From: DATGYC01 sp035298385
GTDB taxonomy: Bacteria > Bacillota > Sulfobacillia > Symbiobacteriales > Symbiobacteriaceae
Length of the DNA stretch: 31,472 nt
NCBI GenBank assembly: GCA_035298385.1
Contig: DATGYC010000155.1
Span: 1 to 31,472, forward strand
Direction: 5' to 3'
Under the pieces are notes generated by a model, which worked only from the letters and a program-made list of their open reading frames with translations, searched no databases and was not told where the DNA came from. Every line of letters starts with the position of its first letter. Position 1 is the stretch's first letter. A program made the position numbers and the translations under genes. Of the stretch, positions 1 to 7,091 are shown piece by piece.

Positions 1-2
1 GC

Positions 3-1103
3 AAGATATTCGGTTACACCTATGACAGCAAGACCAAGACCCTAACTGCCAAGCCAGAGGAAGCCGAAGTAGTTCGCCTCATCTTCCAACTCTATAGCGA
101 AGGAAAGGGCATTCGGGTTATCCTCAACCACTTAAAGGAACAGGGCCATCGTACTAGAGATGGAAAGGACTTTTCAAAGTCCTCTGTCGGTAGGATTCTG
201 GACAATCCGAAGTATTGCGGTACGCTCATTCGCAATCGTTGGGACACAGGCAGGGTCTTTGTGGACAAGCACAGCCCAAGGAAAAGAACTGACGGGGAAT
301 TGATCGAACATGAGGACCATGACCAGATTGAACCGATCATCACCAAGGAACTCTTCAAGGCGTGTCAGGAGATCAGGGAAGGCAAGGTAAGCACCCAGAA
401 TCAAAAGGGCATTTACAAGGGCCATTCTGAGTACGCAGGGCTGATCGTCTGCGGCAAGTGTGGGAGTTCGTACACAAAGAATCAGGACAGAGGGCGAGTA
501 TTCTACAACTGTAGTAGGAAGAAGCGCGAAGGCGTTTCTGCCTGCGATAACCCTAACGTAGGGCTTGCCCAGATTGAGCAGTTTGTGAAGTTCACTGGAC
601 TCTTCGACTTCATCGAAACAGTCATCAATCACAGGGATGAACGCTGCCATCAGTTGTGGCTGAAGAAGGAAAGCATCCTGAGCCGCAAGGACACAGACAA
701 AGAACAAGCCGTAGCAGGGCTTGTGGCCCAGGTTGAAACCCTAGAACGAGGGCTAAAGGCGTTGCGGGGTCAACTTCTCAAAGAAACCATTAGCGAAGAG
801 GAATTCGAGGAAACTCACGCAGAGCAAGCCCAAGAGAAACAAGCCCTGATCAATCAGATTGAGGAACTCCGCAAGGACAATGATCAATTAGACGCAGAGG
901 CAAGAGCCATCGAAGCCCAGATAGAGCGGCTAAACCAGATTGACCCTGACCCTACGGAGACGTTGAGGATCGACCAGATCAGAAACGAAATCAAGCGAAT
1001 CATCGTAGGGCGAATTCCTGAAGGGTGGTTTGAACCCGTTCTGAAGGTCGAATACAAGGTCATGGACCTTATCGACGAATACGCTAACGAGAAAGCCCAG
1101 TAA
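3..1103 (+). CDS. Large serine recombinase (integrase), 3' part
   Basis: The reading frame is open from the window edge, so the N-terminal resolvase/catalytic domain lies upstream and only the last 366 residues are seen. Residues about 1-80 look like the 'recombinase' domain of large serine recombinases, including the typical stretch ILDNPKYCGTLIRNR. A zinc ribbon follows, with Cys at about 150, 153, 170 and 181. A long Glu/Gln/Lys-rich coiled coil (about 220-315) then leads to a short C-terminal segment. Such enzymes integrate and excise phages and other elements without a tyrosine-recombinase mechanism. The gene lies next to the junction in comM, as expected for an integrase beside its attachment site. 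Base composition is clearly lower in GC than in the host genes to the right. The family call is firm; whether the element is a prophage or an integrative element cannot be told from here. Confidence 0.93.
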   Translation, partial: KIFGYTYDSKTKTLTAKPEEAEVVRLIFQLYSEGKGIRVILNHLKEQGHRTRDGKDFSKSSVGRILDNPKYCGTLIRNRWDTGRVFVDKHSPRKRTDGELIEHEDHDQIEPIITKELFKACQEIREGKVSTQNQKGIYKGHSEYAGLIVCGKCGSSYTKNQDRGRVFYNCSRKKREGVSACDNPNVGLAQIEQFVKFTGLFDFIETVINHRDERCHQLWLKKESILSRKDTDKEQAVAGLVAQVETLERGLKALRGQLLKETISEEEFEETHAEQAQEKQALINQIEELRKDNDQLDAEARAIEAQIERLNQIDPDPTETLRIDQIRNEIKRIIVGRIPEGWFEPVLKVEYKVMDLIDEYANEKAQ

Positions 1104-1130
1104 CCTTCGTGGTTACGGGCTTTTCCTTTT
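1092..1130 (+). terminator. Rho-independent terminator of the recombinase gene
   Basis: A hairpin with arms AAAGCCC-A-GTAACC and GGTTAC-G-GGCTTT, loop TTCGT, is followed by a T-rich tail. The left arm overlaps the stop codon of the recombinase. Confidence 0.85.
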
Positions 1131-1202
1131 TCGTTGCAGGCAGGAAATTTCTCAGTCCTACGAAATATATCAATTCAAGTCACATAAGGGAGTTGAAGCA
1201 AT

Positions 1203-1499
1203 ATGAGCAGTCCTGAAGTTCAACCGTCTTCTGCTCGTTCTGAATCCCCCAAGGAGGAAGCAAAAGACCCAAGGGATAACAGCGTCGGCAATTGGCTACA
1301 GATCGTCGGTGTCTTGGTTGGAATCCTTGGCGGATTTGCTGGCGTGTTCCTTGGTATGGGTAGTGGATTGCGTAGTGACGGTAATTGGGTTCTTGGTATT
1401 ACTGTCATCATTTCATCTGGCCTTTCCTGCCTCTTCTTCTTTGGGTTTGCAGAGATCATCTTCTTACTGGCGAAGATCGCCCACAACACGGCGAAGTAA
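1203..1499 (+). CDS. Small membrane protein carried by the element (98 aa)
   Basis: I do not recognise the family. The first ~28 residues are polar and rich in Ser, Pro, Glu and Lys. Two hydrophobic segments follow at about 32-52 (Gly-rich) and 62-90, so a two-helix membrane protein is likely. The ATG has AAGGGAG about 10 bases upstream. The gene lies on the same strand as the recombinase, after its terminator, and is the last gene before the comM junction, so it is element cargo. It could help maintain the element or alter the host cell surface, but nothing in the sequence says so. Confidence 0.65.
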   Translation: MSSPEVQPSSARSESPKEEAKDPRDNSVGNWLQIVGVLVGILGGFAGVFLGMGSGLRSDGNWVLGITVIISSGLSCLFFFGFAEIIFLLAKIAHNTAK

Positions 1500-1518
1500 C
1501 GAAGTCAAATACATATGC

Positions 1519-1553
1519 GGGGCTGGCCTTTGTGGTCAGTCCCTTTGTGCTTC
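1519..1553 (+). terminator. Probable terminator after the small membrane gene
   Basis: A 10-bp stem (GGGGCTGGCC with GGTCAGTCCC, two G-U pairs) with a 5-base loop is followed by a modest T-rich stretch. It lies 20 bases after the stop codon of the upstream gene. Confidence 0.55.
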
Positions 1554-1629
1554 TACGTCCCTTCTTGTGTCACGCAACAGGAACAGGTTAGGGTACAATT
1601 TCCCGCAAGCGAATTCAAAGGATAACGTC

Positions 1630-2280
1630 CTACAATATGAGCAGGTTGTGACCACCCGCGGCCGAGACCTCCAGAGCTCGACGCCCTACCGCTTGACCGC
1701 GAACGTCAGCTAGGTCTGGACCGACCGCCACCGTATCTTCGGCCCGGCGCGGGCTGGCCGGTGGCAGGGGCGCCGTACCAACCAGATGGGAGACCACCTC
1801 GCCCAGGTCGCTGGCGCCCCAGACCTTTCCGCCAGCGGCTGCGGCCTCCGCCGCCGAATGACGGGAGACTAAGAAGCCCGCGAGCCCGATCTGTTGGGCG
1901 GTCCAGGCCATCACCAGGGCGCCCTCGACCGGCCGAAGGCTTCCGTCCAGCGCCAGTTCCCCTACGACACCGATTCCGTCCAGCAGACCCGCCGGGACCT
2001 GTCCGGTGGCGACCAATAGCCCCAGGGCAATAGCCAGATCAAAGCCGGGGCCAGCCTTGCGCAGGTGTGCAGGAGCCAGATTGACTGTAATGCGTAGCGG
2101 CGGTAACGCCCATCCCCCATTCTTGAGCGCCGCCCGCACCCTCTCCCGTGATTCGCGCACGGAGGCATCCGGCAGGCCGACCACTTCGAAGAACGGGATG
2201 CCCGGGGACACGTCTACCTCAACAGCTACAGGCAGAGCCTCGACTCCCCGGAGTGCAAAGGAAAGAATCCGTACAAACAT
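1630..2280 (-). pseudogene. comM: comM/yifB 5' fragment, cut by the inserted element
   Basis: The product is the N-terminal domain of the ComM/YifB family (Mg-chelatase-related AAA+ protein; ComM is a helicase acting in branch migration during natural transformation). The family is usually about 500 residues; here translation stops after 216. The start (MFVRILSFALRGVEA) and the domain with PPLRITVNLAPAHLRKAGPG and FDLAIALGLL are typical. The break comes at GGHNLL, just before the Walker A P-loop, so the ATPase and C-terminal domains are missing and should lie beyond the far end of the element. The ATG has GAGGAGG 7 bases upstream. The fragment alone cannot be an active motor; precise excision would restore the gene. 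Confidence 0.9.
1633..1650. other. Element/chromosome junction (attachment half-site) in comM
   Basis: Read on the minus strand, comM is intact up to the codons for Gly-Gly-His-Asn-Leu-Leu (down to about 1639). In the family this is followed within two residues by the P-loop GPPGSGKT. Here it runs into Ile-Leu and a TAG stop at 1630-1632, and the sequence beyond is low-GC element DNA. The crossover therefore lies at about 1633-1644. The exact core cannot be fixed without the other junction. Confidence 0.75.
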
Positions 2281-2300
2281 GTGAGTTCCTCCTCGCCAAA

Positions 2301-2339
2301 GAAAAAGAACAGCCGCCCGGAATCCCGGGCGGCTGTTCT
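2301..2339 (-). terminator. Strong terminator between yraN and comM, inside the comM leader
   Basis: A 14-bp perfect stem (2307-2320 with 2325-2338) with a 4-base loop is followed on the minus strand by TTTTTCTTT. It lies downstream of the candidate comM promoter (2370-2398) and upstream of the comM start, so it may be an attenuator as well as the end of the yraN transcript. Confidence 0.9.
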
Positions 2340-2398
2340 CTCCGCGGGCACAAACGTCTGTTCGCCCTCAATGTAGCATGGGCAGCAGTCGGAGTCAA
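2340..2398 (-). promoter_or_regulatory. Candidate comM promoter and start of leader
   Basis: On the minus strand TTGACT (2393-2398) and TACATT (2370-2375) are separated by 17 bases. The predicted start is near 2363. The first transcribed bases contain GAACAG (2358-2363) and GCCCG (2345-2349), which could pair with the 3' arm of the terminator at 2325-2338. This competing fold is described in the findings. Confidence 0.6.
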
Positions 2399-2405
2399 CC
2401 AATTT

Positions 2406-2771
2406 TTACCAACTCGATGGCAAAAAAGCGTTCGGGAGATGACGGCAATGCCAGCCATCGGCCGCCGCCGTGACGATTACCACATCGAAGCGACAGTACG
2501 GGAGCGGACCGCCCTCTCTAGCTAGGTAGAGTTCAGCCAGACGGGTCAACTGCCGTTGCTTCCCCAGGGTGATCGCCTCCTCTCCCGTGCCCACCTTGGC
2601 AGAGAGGCGTGTCTTCACCTCCACAAAGACGACCGTTGGGCCATCCCGGGCGATCAGATCTAACTCACCGGCTCGGAATCGCACGTTGCGGCCAATGATC
2701 TCATACCCCATCTCGACCAAGAAGCGGGCGGCAGCCGCCTCGCCACTCATTCCCAGTTGCCGACGATTCAA
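2406..2771 (-). CDS. yraN: YraN/UPF0102 family endonuclease-like protein
   Basis: At 121 residues the product matches the usual length of this family. The PD-(D/E)xK nuclease-like core is visible: GELDLIARDG followed by VVFVEVKTR, giving the E, D and ExK residues. The exact role in the cell is not established. I chose the TTG start at 2771, giving MNRRQLGMSGEAAAARFLVEM, because the family begins with this RxLGxxGE motif and because it falls one base after the rnhB stop, suggesting coupling. Upstream in-frame codons would overlap rnhB by more than 130 bases. The TTG choice is inference; an ATG ten codons further in is the alternative. Confidence 0.88.
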   Translation of the reverse strand: MNRRQLGMSGEAAAARFLVEMGYEIIGRNVRFRAGELDLIARDGPTVVFVEVKTRLSAKVGTGEEAITLGKQRQLTRLAELYLAREGGPLPYCRFDVVIVTAAADGWHCRHLPNAFLPSSW

Positions 2772-2772
2772 C

Positions 2773-3564
2773 TCAGTCCCGCTCGTCGGTCTGGTTGGCG
2801 ACGGCCGCCCAGGCAACGGGATCGAGCAAACCACGGTGGATCGGGCACGTCCCGTACCGGCGTACGGCCTCGCGATGCTCGACTGTGCCGTAGCCCTTAT
2901 GCGCAGCAAAACCGTACTGCGGATAGATGAGGTCCATCTCCTGCATGTACTGATCTCGGGTGACTCGTGCGATCACCTGGGCGGCCGCGATCGAGATCGA
3001 GGCCTCCTCCCCTTCGACGACCAGCGTCTGCGCCTGCTTGACCAGAGGCACATGCAGTCCGTCAACAAGCAGGTGGTCAGGCGCCAAGGTCAGGCCAAGG
3101 ACCGCCTCAGTCATCGCCTGGTAGGTCGAGCGAATGACAGCGCCCTCATCCGCAGCCTCTGGCTGAATCAGTCTGGTGGAGATCGCAAGCGCCTCTGCTC
3201 GAATCTGGGTGGCCAGTTCTGCCCGCCGCTTCGCAGAGAGCCGCCGCACCTCACCCAAGCCTGGCAGGCAGATCCCAGGCGGGAGGATCACAGCGGCGGC
3301 CGCGACCGGTCCAGCAATGGGCCCCCGCCCAACCTCAGAGACTCCTGCGACGAATCTTGCCCCGGACGCCAGGGCTGCCTGCTCATGTAGGGAGTGCCGA
3401 ACTAGGAGCTCCTTCTGCCGATCCCACTCGGCCAGACGCTCACGGCACACGCGAACTAGACGCTGGGCGCCCCCGCGTGGGTCACTTTCGAGCACCCCGA
3501 TCACTTCAGGATAGAAGTCAACGCCCCGCTCCTGAATCAACTGCGCCACCCGCTTGAGGCTCAT
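2773..3564 (-). CDS. rnhB: RNase HII homologue with altered active site
   Basis: This is a long-form RNase HII like the Bacillus one, with a helical N-terminal extension (about 70 residues), a core, and the C-terminal KGYGTVEH motif. RNase HII normally removes ribonucleotides from DNA using four acidic residues (DEDD). From the ATG at 3564 I place the first motif at GVSEVGRG: residue 76 is Ser (codon TCT) where the family has Asp, and Glu77 is kept. The usual DSKxLS motif reads EVRRLS (residues 105-110). The two later Asp residues, in LLVDGL (168) and VTRDQ (204), are kept. The homology is clear; the activity is doubtful. The start could instead be a GTG at 3621, but that lies almost on the upstream terminator. 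yraN follows one base after the stop. Confidence 0.9.
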   Translation of the reverse strand: MSLKRVAQLIQERGVDFYPEVIGVLESDPRGGAQRLVRVCRERLAEWDRQKELLVRHSLHEQAALASGARFVAGVSEVGRGPIAGPVAAAAVILPPGICLPGLGEVRRLSAKRRAELATQIRAEALAISTRLIQPEAADEGAVIRSTYQAMTEAVLGLTLAPDHLLVDGLHVPLVKQAQTLVVEGEEASISIAAAQVIARVTRDQYMQEMDLIYPQYGFAAHKGYGTVEHREAVRRYGTCPIHRGLLDPVAWAAVANQTDERD

Positions 3565-3623
3565 CTTTCTGAGCTGATACCGCACAGCATGACACCCCCA
3601 CACCGAGATCGGCAGCCACACAA

Positions 3624-3662
3624 CTAAAAAAAGACAGAAAAAGAGAGACCCGGAGGTCTCTC
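3624..3662 (-). terminator. Terminator after rbgA
   Basis: An 8-bp stem GAGAGACC/GGTCTCTC (3643-3650 with 3655-3662) with a tetraloop is followed on the minus strand by a long T-rich tract, TTTTTCTGTCTTTTTTT. It separates rbgA from rnhB. The 66 bases between it and the rbgA stop hold nothing I can name, and I see no clear promoter for rnhB after it. Confidence 0.9.
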
Positions 3663-3728
3663 GGGCTATAGTTTGTGTTTCGACGGTTGACTCTTGAAAT
3701 CCTTCCGCTTTTGTCAGTTGTATGAGGG

Positions 3729-4607
3729 TTACAAAAAGTCCCCCGGGAGCGCTCCGTCCCCCGCTGGTCTCTGCAGTGTGAGCCGACCGAGTTTGCCCTC
3801 GCGGAACTCCTTCAGGAGCATTGCGGCCACCTTCTCCGTCTCCGGCACCCCACCACCGCGGAGCAGTCCTCGCTTCCGCGCCATCTCAGCGAAGTTGGCC
3901 AGCGGGTCATCGTGGAGGGACTCCAGGCCGAAACGCTCACGTAGGGCGCCCTCAGCGTTCGACCAGAGAAAGGGCAGTAGCTTCCCGGCGACGTCTGGGA
4001 CGTCGATCACTTCCTCCTTGACGCAGCCGATCGCCGCCAGCAGGGTCGCCTCCCACTGATCATCAAACTTGGGCACCAGGATACCTGGCATGTCCAGCAA
4101 CTCAACGTCTGTGGTGATTCGCACCCACTGCTTGCCGCGCGTCACCCCCGGCTTGTTACCCACGTGGAGTTTGTTCCGTCCCACGAGTCGGTTGATGACC
4201 GAGGACTTGCCCACGTTGGGGATACCGATCGCCATCACCCGCCCCGGGCGCGGCTTTCGACCGCGCGCGACCCAATCGGCCAGCCGGGGAGCGTAAGCCT
4301 CGCGAACCGCCGCCAGCACCTCTTTGACACCGGTGCCCTTCACCGCGTCCAGCGAGACGGCGAGCGTCCCCTCCTGGCGGTACCGCTCCACCCAGGCCCG
4401 TGTCTGGACCGGATCCGCCAGATCCGCCTTGTTCAGGACCATAATCCGAGGCTTGGTGGCCACAAGGGCGACCAGATCGGGATTTCGACTGGCCGGCGGA
4501 CAACGACTATCGACGATCTCCAGGACAACATCGACGAGCGGCGCCGTCTCTTGCAGCGTTCGCTTCGCCTTCGTCATATGACCAGGGAACCATTGGATCA
4601 CCGGCAT
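3729..4607 (-). CDS. rbgA: Ribosome biogenesis GTPase A
   Basis: RbgA (YlqF) is a GTPase needed for late assembly of the 50S subunit. The circularly permuted order typical of this class is visible: G4 (LNKADL) comes first, then G1 (GIPNVGKSS), a G2-region threonine in GVTRGKQW, and G3 (DMPG). The N-terminus MPVIQWFPGHMTKAKR is the family signature, and the length (292 aa) is normal. The start has an AGGAAGGAAGAGG Shine-Dalgarno and is 14 bases after the lepB stop, so the two genes are probably cotranscribed. The position between lepB and rnhB matches Bacillus gene order. Confidence 0.96.
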   Translation of the reverse strand: MPVIQWFPGHMTKAKRTLQETAPLVDVVLEIVDSRCPPASRNPDLVALVATKPRIMVLNKADLADPVQTRAWVERYRQEGTLAVSLDAVKGTGVKEVLAAVREAYAPRLADWVARGRKPRPGRVMAIGIPNVGKSSVINRLVGRNKLHVGNKPGVTRGKQWVRITTDVELLDMPGILVPKFDDQWEATLLAAIGCVKEEVIDVPDVAGKLLPFLWSNAEGALRERFGLESLHDDPLANFAEMARKRGLLRGGGVPETEKVAAMLLKEFREGKLGRLTLQRPAGDGALPGDFL

Positions 4608-4621
4608 GAGCCTCTTCCTTC

Positions 4622-5170
4622 CTACTTGTCCTCTTGCGCGAGGACCGGCCTCTCTACCCAGGCCATGGTGCTTAAGGGCCAGACCCGATAAAAGGCCTGC
4701 CCACGTATCTGCGTTCGCTGGACGGGGCCAAAGTACCGGCTGTCCTCCGAGTTGGAGCGGTTGTCACCGAGTACCCAGACCGTATCGGGCTCCACGACGT
4801 GGGGCGCCCAGGTCTCACGGTCGCTCAAGGTGGATGCCACCTCTGGGAGAAGTTCGCCGTTGACGTATACCTTGCCCTGCCGGATTTCAACCGTATCCCC
4901 CGAGACGGCGACAACTCGCTTGATGAAATCACGCGTCAAGTCCTCAGGGTACTGAAAGACGATCACTTCACCCTTCTCTGGCAACCGCCACAGGTAGAGC
5001 CACTTGTTGACCAGGACGCGATCGCCCGTGTGCAGCGTCGCCTCCATTGATGCGCCCTCGACCCGGTAGACCTCAAAGAAGAAGGTCCGGATCAGAAACG
5101 CCAGCACCACGGCCAAGAGCACAACCTCGACTAGTTCGCGTAGCGGCCCCCTCGATGCCCGGTTCCGCAT
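4622..5170 (-). CDS. lepB: Type I signal peptidase
   Basis: This enzyme cleaves signal peptides from exported proteins at the outer face of the cytoplasmic membrane. It has one N-terminal membrane helix (about 12-31). The catalytic Ser is at residue 41 (in GASMEATL) and the catalytic Lys at 84 (in FIKRVVAV). The family motifs GDRVLVNK and VLGDNRSNSEDSR follow. At 182 residues it is a normal Gram-positive SipS-type enzyme. It lies between the rplS terminator and rbgA, so it is transcribed either by read-through or from a promoter I do not see. Confidence 0.96.
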   Translation of the reverse strand: MRNRASRGPLRELVEVVLLAVVLAFLIRTFFFEVYRVEGASMEATLHTGDRVLVNKWLYLWRLPEKGEVIVFQYPEDLTRDFIKRVVAVSGDTVEIRQGKVYVNGELLPEVASTLSDRETWAPHVVEPDTVWVLGDNRSNSEDSRYFGPVQRTQIRGQAFYRVWPLSTMAWVERPVLAQEDK

Positions 5171-5213
5171 CGTTAGCGCCCCCCACAGGCACCTGTTTCT
5201 TCCTTTTTATGTA

Positions 5214-5253
5214 CGAGAAAACCCCGACCAAACCCTGCTGGGTCTGGCCGGGG
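5214..5253 (-). terminator. Terminator after rplS
   Basis: A 14-bp stem with two mismatches (5222-5235 with 5240-5253) is followed by TTTTCTC on the minus strand. It lies 19 bases after the rplS stop. Confidence 0.88.
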
Positions 5254-5272
5254 CATACCCGTGACCGCTTGA

Positions 5273-5632
5273 TTACTTGGCGGCAGTGACCTTGCGCTCG
5301 CGGATACGAGCGGCCTTGCCGGTGAGGTTGCGGAGGTAGTAGAGCTTCGCACGGCGGACAATACCACGGCGAACGACCTCAATGGCCGCTAGGCGCGGGC
5401 TGTGAACCGGGAAGGTACGCTCAACGCCGACACCGTAGGAGACGCGGCGAACGGTGAAGGTCTCGTTCAGGCCAGAACCCTGGCGCTTGATGACGACACC
5501 CTCGTACGCCTGGAGGCGCTCGCGGGTGCCTTCAACGACCTTAACCTGGACGCGGACGGTGTCGCCAGGGCGGAACACCGGAATGTCCGAGCGGAGAAAC
5601 TCACGCTCGATCTGCTCGATCACCTTCGACAT
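5273..5632 (-). CDS. rplS: 50S ribosomal protein L19
   Basis: The 119-residue product has the whole L19 fold: MSKVIEQIEREF at the start, FRPGDTVRV, EGTRERLQAYEG, the VRRVSYGVGVERTFP block and the basic tail RAKLYYLR. L19 sits at the 30S-50S interface. I start at the ATG at 5632 because it has AAGGAG 8 bases upstream; the GTG three codons earlier falls inside that Shine-Dalgarno. The gene has its own promoter and a leader that can fold over the ribosome binding site. Confidence 0.97.
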   Translation of the reverse strand: MSKVIEQIEREFLRSDIPVFRPGDTVRVQVKVVEGTRERLQAYEGVVIKRQGSGLNETFTVRRVSYGVGVERTFPVHSPRLAAIEVVRRGIVRRAKLYYLRNLTGKAARIRERKVTAAK

Positions 5633-5716
5633 GGGGTTCACTCCTTAATAACGGACGTTCTTGCCGGACCCCCGAGCAAGGAGTGACCGGTAGCGGACCG
5701 TCCATGATGAGACACG
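5633..5716 (-). promoter_or_regulatory. L19 leader RNA, probable autoregulatory element
   Basis: The 84-base leader can form an outer stem (GGACG with CGTCC) and an inner CTTGC/GCAAG hairpin. It also carries GGTCACTCCTT, which is complementary, with one bulge, to the Shine-Dalgarno region AAGGAGTGAACC. Leaders that bind L19 are known in Firmicutes; that this is one of them is inference from position and folding. Confidence 0.6.
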
Positions 5717-5722
5717 CAACCT

Positions 5723-5751
5723 ATTATAGCAACCACACCTGCAAACGACAA
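5723..5751 (-). promoter_or_regulatory. Promoter of rplS
   Basis: On the minus strand TTGTCG (5746-5751) is followed after 17 bases by a perfect TATAAT (5723-5728), preceded by TGC (extended -10). It lies just after the trmD stop. Confidence 0.85.
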
Positions 5752-5761
5752 GTGTAGACCG

Positions 5762-6574
5762 CTACTGCTCTTTCGGTTTGGGCCCTGCTGAAATCGACTT
5801 GCGCCGCTTCGGCTTGGGCTGCAGTTCGGGCGGGATCGGTTCGCCCTTCAACTGATGCAGGGTACGCCGGTCCTCATCGGTGAGGGGCGCCCCCGCGAGA
5901 AGATCAGGCCGCCGCTCCAGGGTGCGCCTGAGCGCCTCCCGGCGGCGCCACCGCTCCATCGCCCCATGGTCGCCCTTCAGGAGGATCTCCGGTACCTCTA
6001 GCCCGTTCCAGACGGGCGGGCGGGTGTACTGAGGTCCTTCGAGCAGGCCGGCCGAGTGCGACTCGTTGACGGTGGAGACCAGATCGCCCAGAACCCCGGG
6101 CACCAGGCGAGTGACCGCCTCCGTGATCACCAGGGCGGGCAGTTCACCGCCCATCAGGACGTAATCTCCTAGGGAGATCTCATCCGTGGCGAGCGAGCGA
6201 ATCCGCTCATCGAACCCTTCATAGCGGCCGCAGACGAAGATCAGATGCTCGGATTCGGCCAGTTCGCGGGCGACCGCCTGCGTAAAGGGGCGCCCCTGCG
6301 GGTCCATCAGAATCACCCGCGCGGACTTCGCCCCTGCCGGGGTCTGCCCTCGGCACCACTCGACCGCGGCAGCGATCGGCTCTGGCTTCATCACCAGGCC
6401 GGCACCGCCCCCGTAGGGGTAGTCGTCGGTCGATTGATGCTTCGCGAAGGCAAAGTCCCGAATGTTAACCGGCCTTGCATCGACCAGACCCGCATCACGA
6501 GCCCGCCCCAGGATCGACTCCGTCAGGGCAGGCTCGATGATGGAAGGGTGAATGGTCAGAATGTGAATGAGCAC
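5762..6574 (-). CDS. trmD: tRNA (guanine-N1-)-methyltransferase
   Basis: TrmD methylates G37 of tRNAs that read codons starting with C (and of tRNA-Pro), which prevents frameshifting. It is a SPOUT-fold enzyme: the knot region shows YPYGGGAGLVMKPEP, CGRYEGFDER, SLGDYVLMGGELPALV and the LVPGVLG loop. The final ~25 residues are a Lys/Pro-rich tail beyond the usual end. Translation starts at a GTG with GGAGG 9 bases upstream; that site overlaps the end of rimM. It is the last gene of the ylxM-trmD run before the rplS promoter. Confidence 0.96.
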   Translation of the reverse strand: MLIHILTIHPSIIEPALTESILGRARDAGLVDARPVNIRDFAFAKHQSTDDYPYGGGAGLVMKPEPIAAAVEWCRGQTPAGAKSARVILMDPQGRPFTQAVARELAESEHLIFVCGRYEGFDERIRSLATDEISLGDYVLMGGELPALVITEAVTRLVPGVLGDLVSTVNESHSAGLLEGPQYTRPPVWNGLEVPEILLKGDHGAMERWRRREALRRTLERRPDLLAGAPLTDEDRRTLHQLKGEPIPPELQPKPKRRKSISAGPKPKEQ

Positions 6575-6578
6575 CCTC

Positions 6579-7088
6579 TCAGTCCTCCAACAGCCCCGGA
6601 ATCGGCTGAATCACGACCTTGCCACCCGGCACGTCAATCTGCTTGACGAACTGCTTGACGGCAGGGACCATATACCGCTTCCGGTCCGGCGTCTCCACGA
6701 CGTAGATGTCGTGGGCCGGGGAACTCTGGTTCACCTCGACCAAGCGGCCAAGGGGGTTGCCCTCTGGGTCGACCACGTTCAGACCCTCCAGGTCAAAGAC
6801 GTAGTAGTGCCCCTCGGGCAGGGTGTGCACCTCCGCCTTGGGCACCTGGAGGTACTGGCCGCGCAACTTATCAGCCTCGTCCCGATCAGCCACCCCTTCT
6901 ACCGAAAGGATGACCATGTTCTTGACGACAGTCCGATACTTGACGCGGACAGGCTTGGCCTCCGGACCCAAAAAGACAGTGCGCAGCGTCGCGAAGCGCT
7001 CCAGGAATTCGGTCAGGGGGAAGACCCGGACCTCGCCCCGGACGCCATGCGGCGACGTGATCTGACCAATCTTGACGAGATCAGCCAT
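6579..7088 (-). CDS. rimM: 16S rRNA processing/30S maturation factor RimM
   Basis: RimM binds S19 and assists maturation of the 30S head. The 169-residue protein has the N-terminal RimM beta-barrel (KIGQITSPHGVRGEVRVFP at 6-24) and the C-terminal PRC-like barrel starting near YYVFDLEGLNV, with a typical end (VPAVKQFVKQID...PIPGLLED). It starts 3 bases after the ylqD stop and ends 4 bases before trmD, so it is a tightly packed operon member. Confidence 0.96.
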   Translation of the reverse strand: MADLVKIGQITSPHGVRGEVRVFPLTEFLERFATLRTVFLGPEAKPVRVKYRTVVKNMVILSVEGVADRDEADKLRGQYLQVPKAEVHTLPEGHYYVFDLEGLNVVDPEGNPLGRLVEVNQSSPAHDIYVVETPDRKRYMVPAVKQFVKQIDVPGGKVVIQPIPGLLED

Positions 7089-7091
7089 CCG

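Noticed and set aside
1309..1713. A plus-strand frame crossing the comM junction
   Set aside because: It is a different frame of the small membrane gene at 1203-1499 and continues into antisense comM; there is no ribosome binding site or domain.
3687..3715. TTGACT on the plus strand after rbgA as a promoter
   Set aside because: There is no -10 box at a proper distance and no plus-strand gene downstream.
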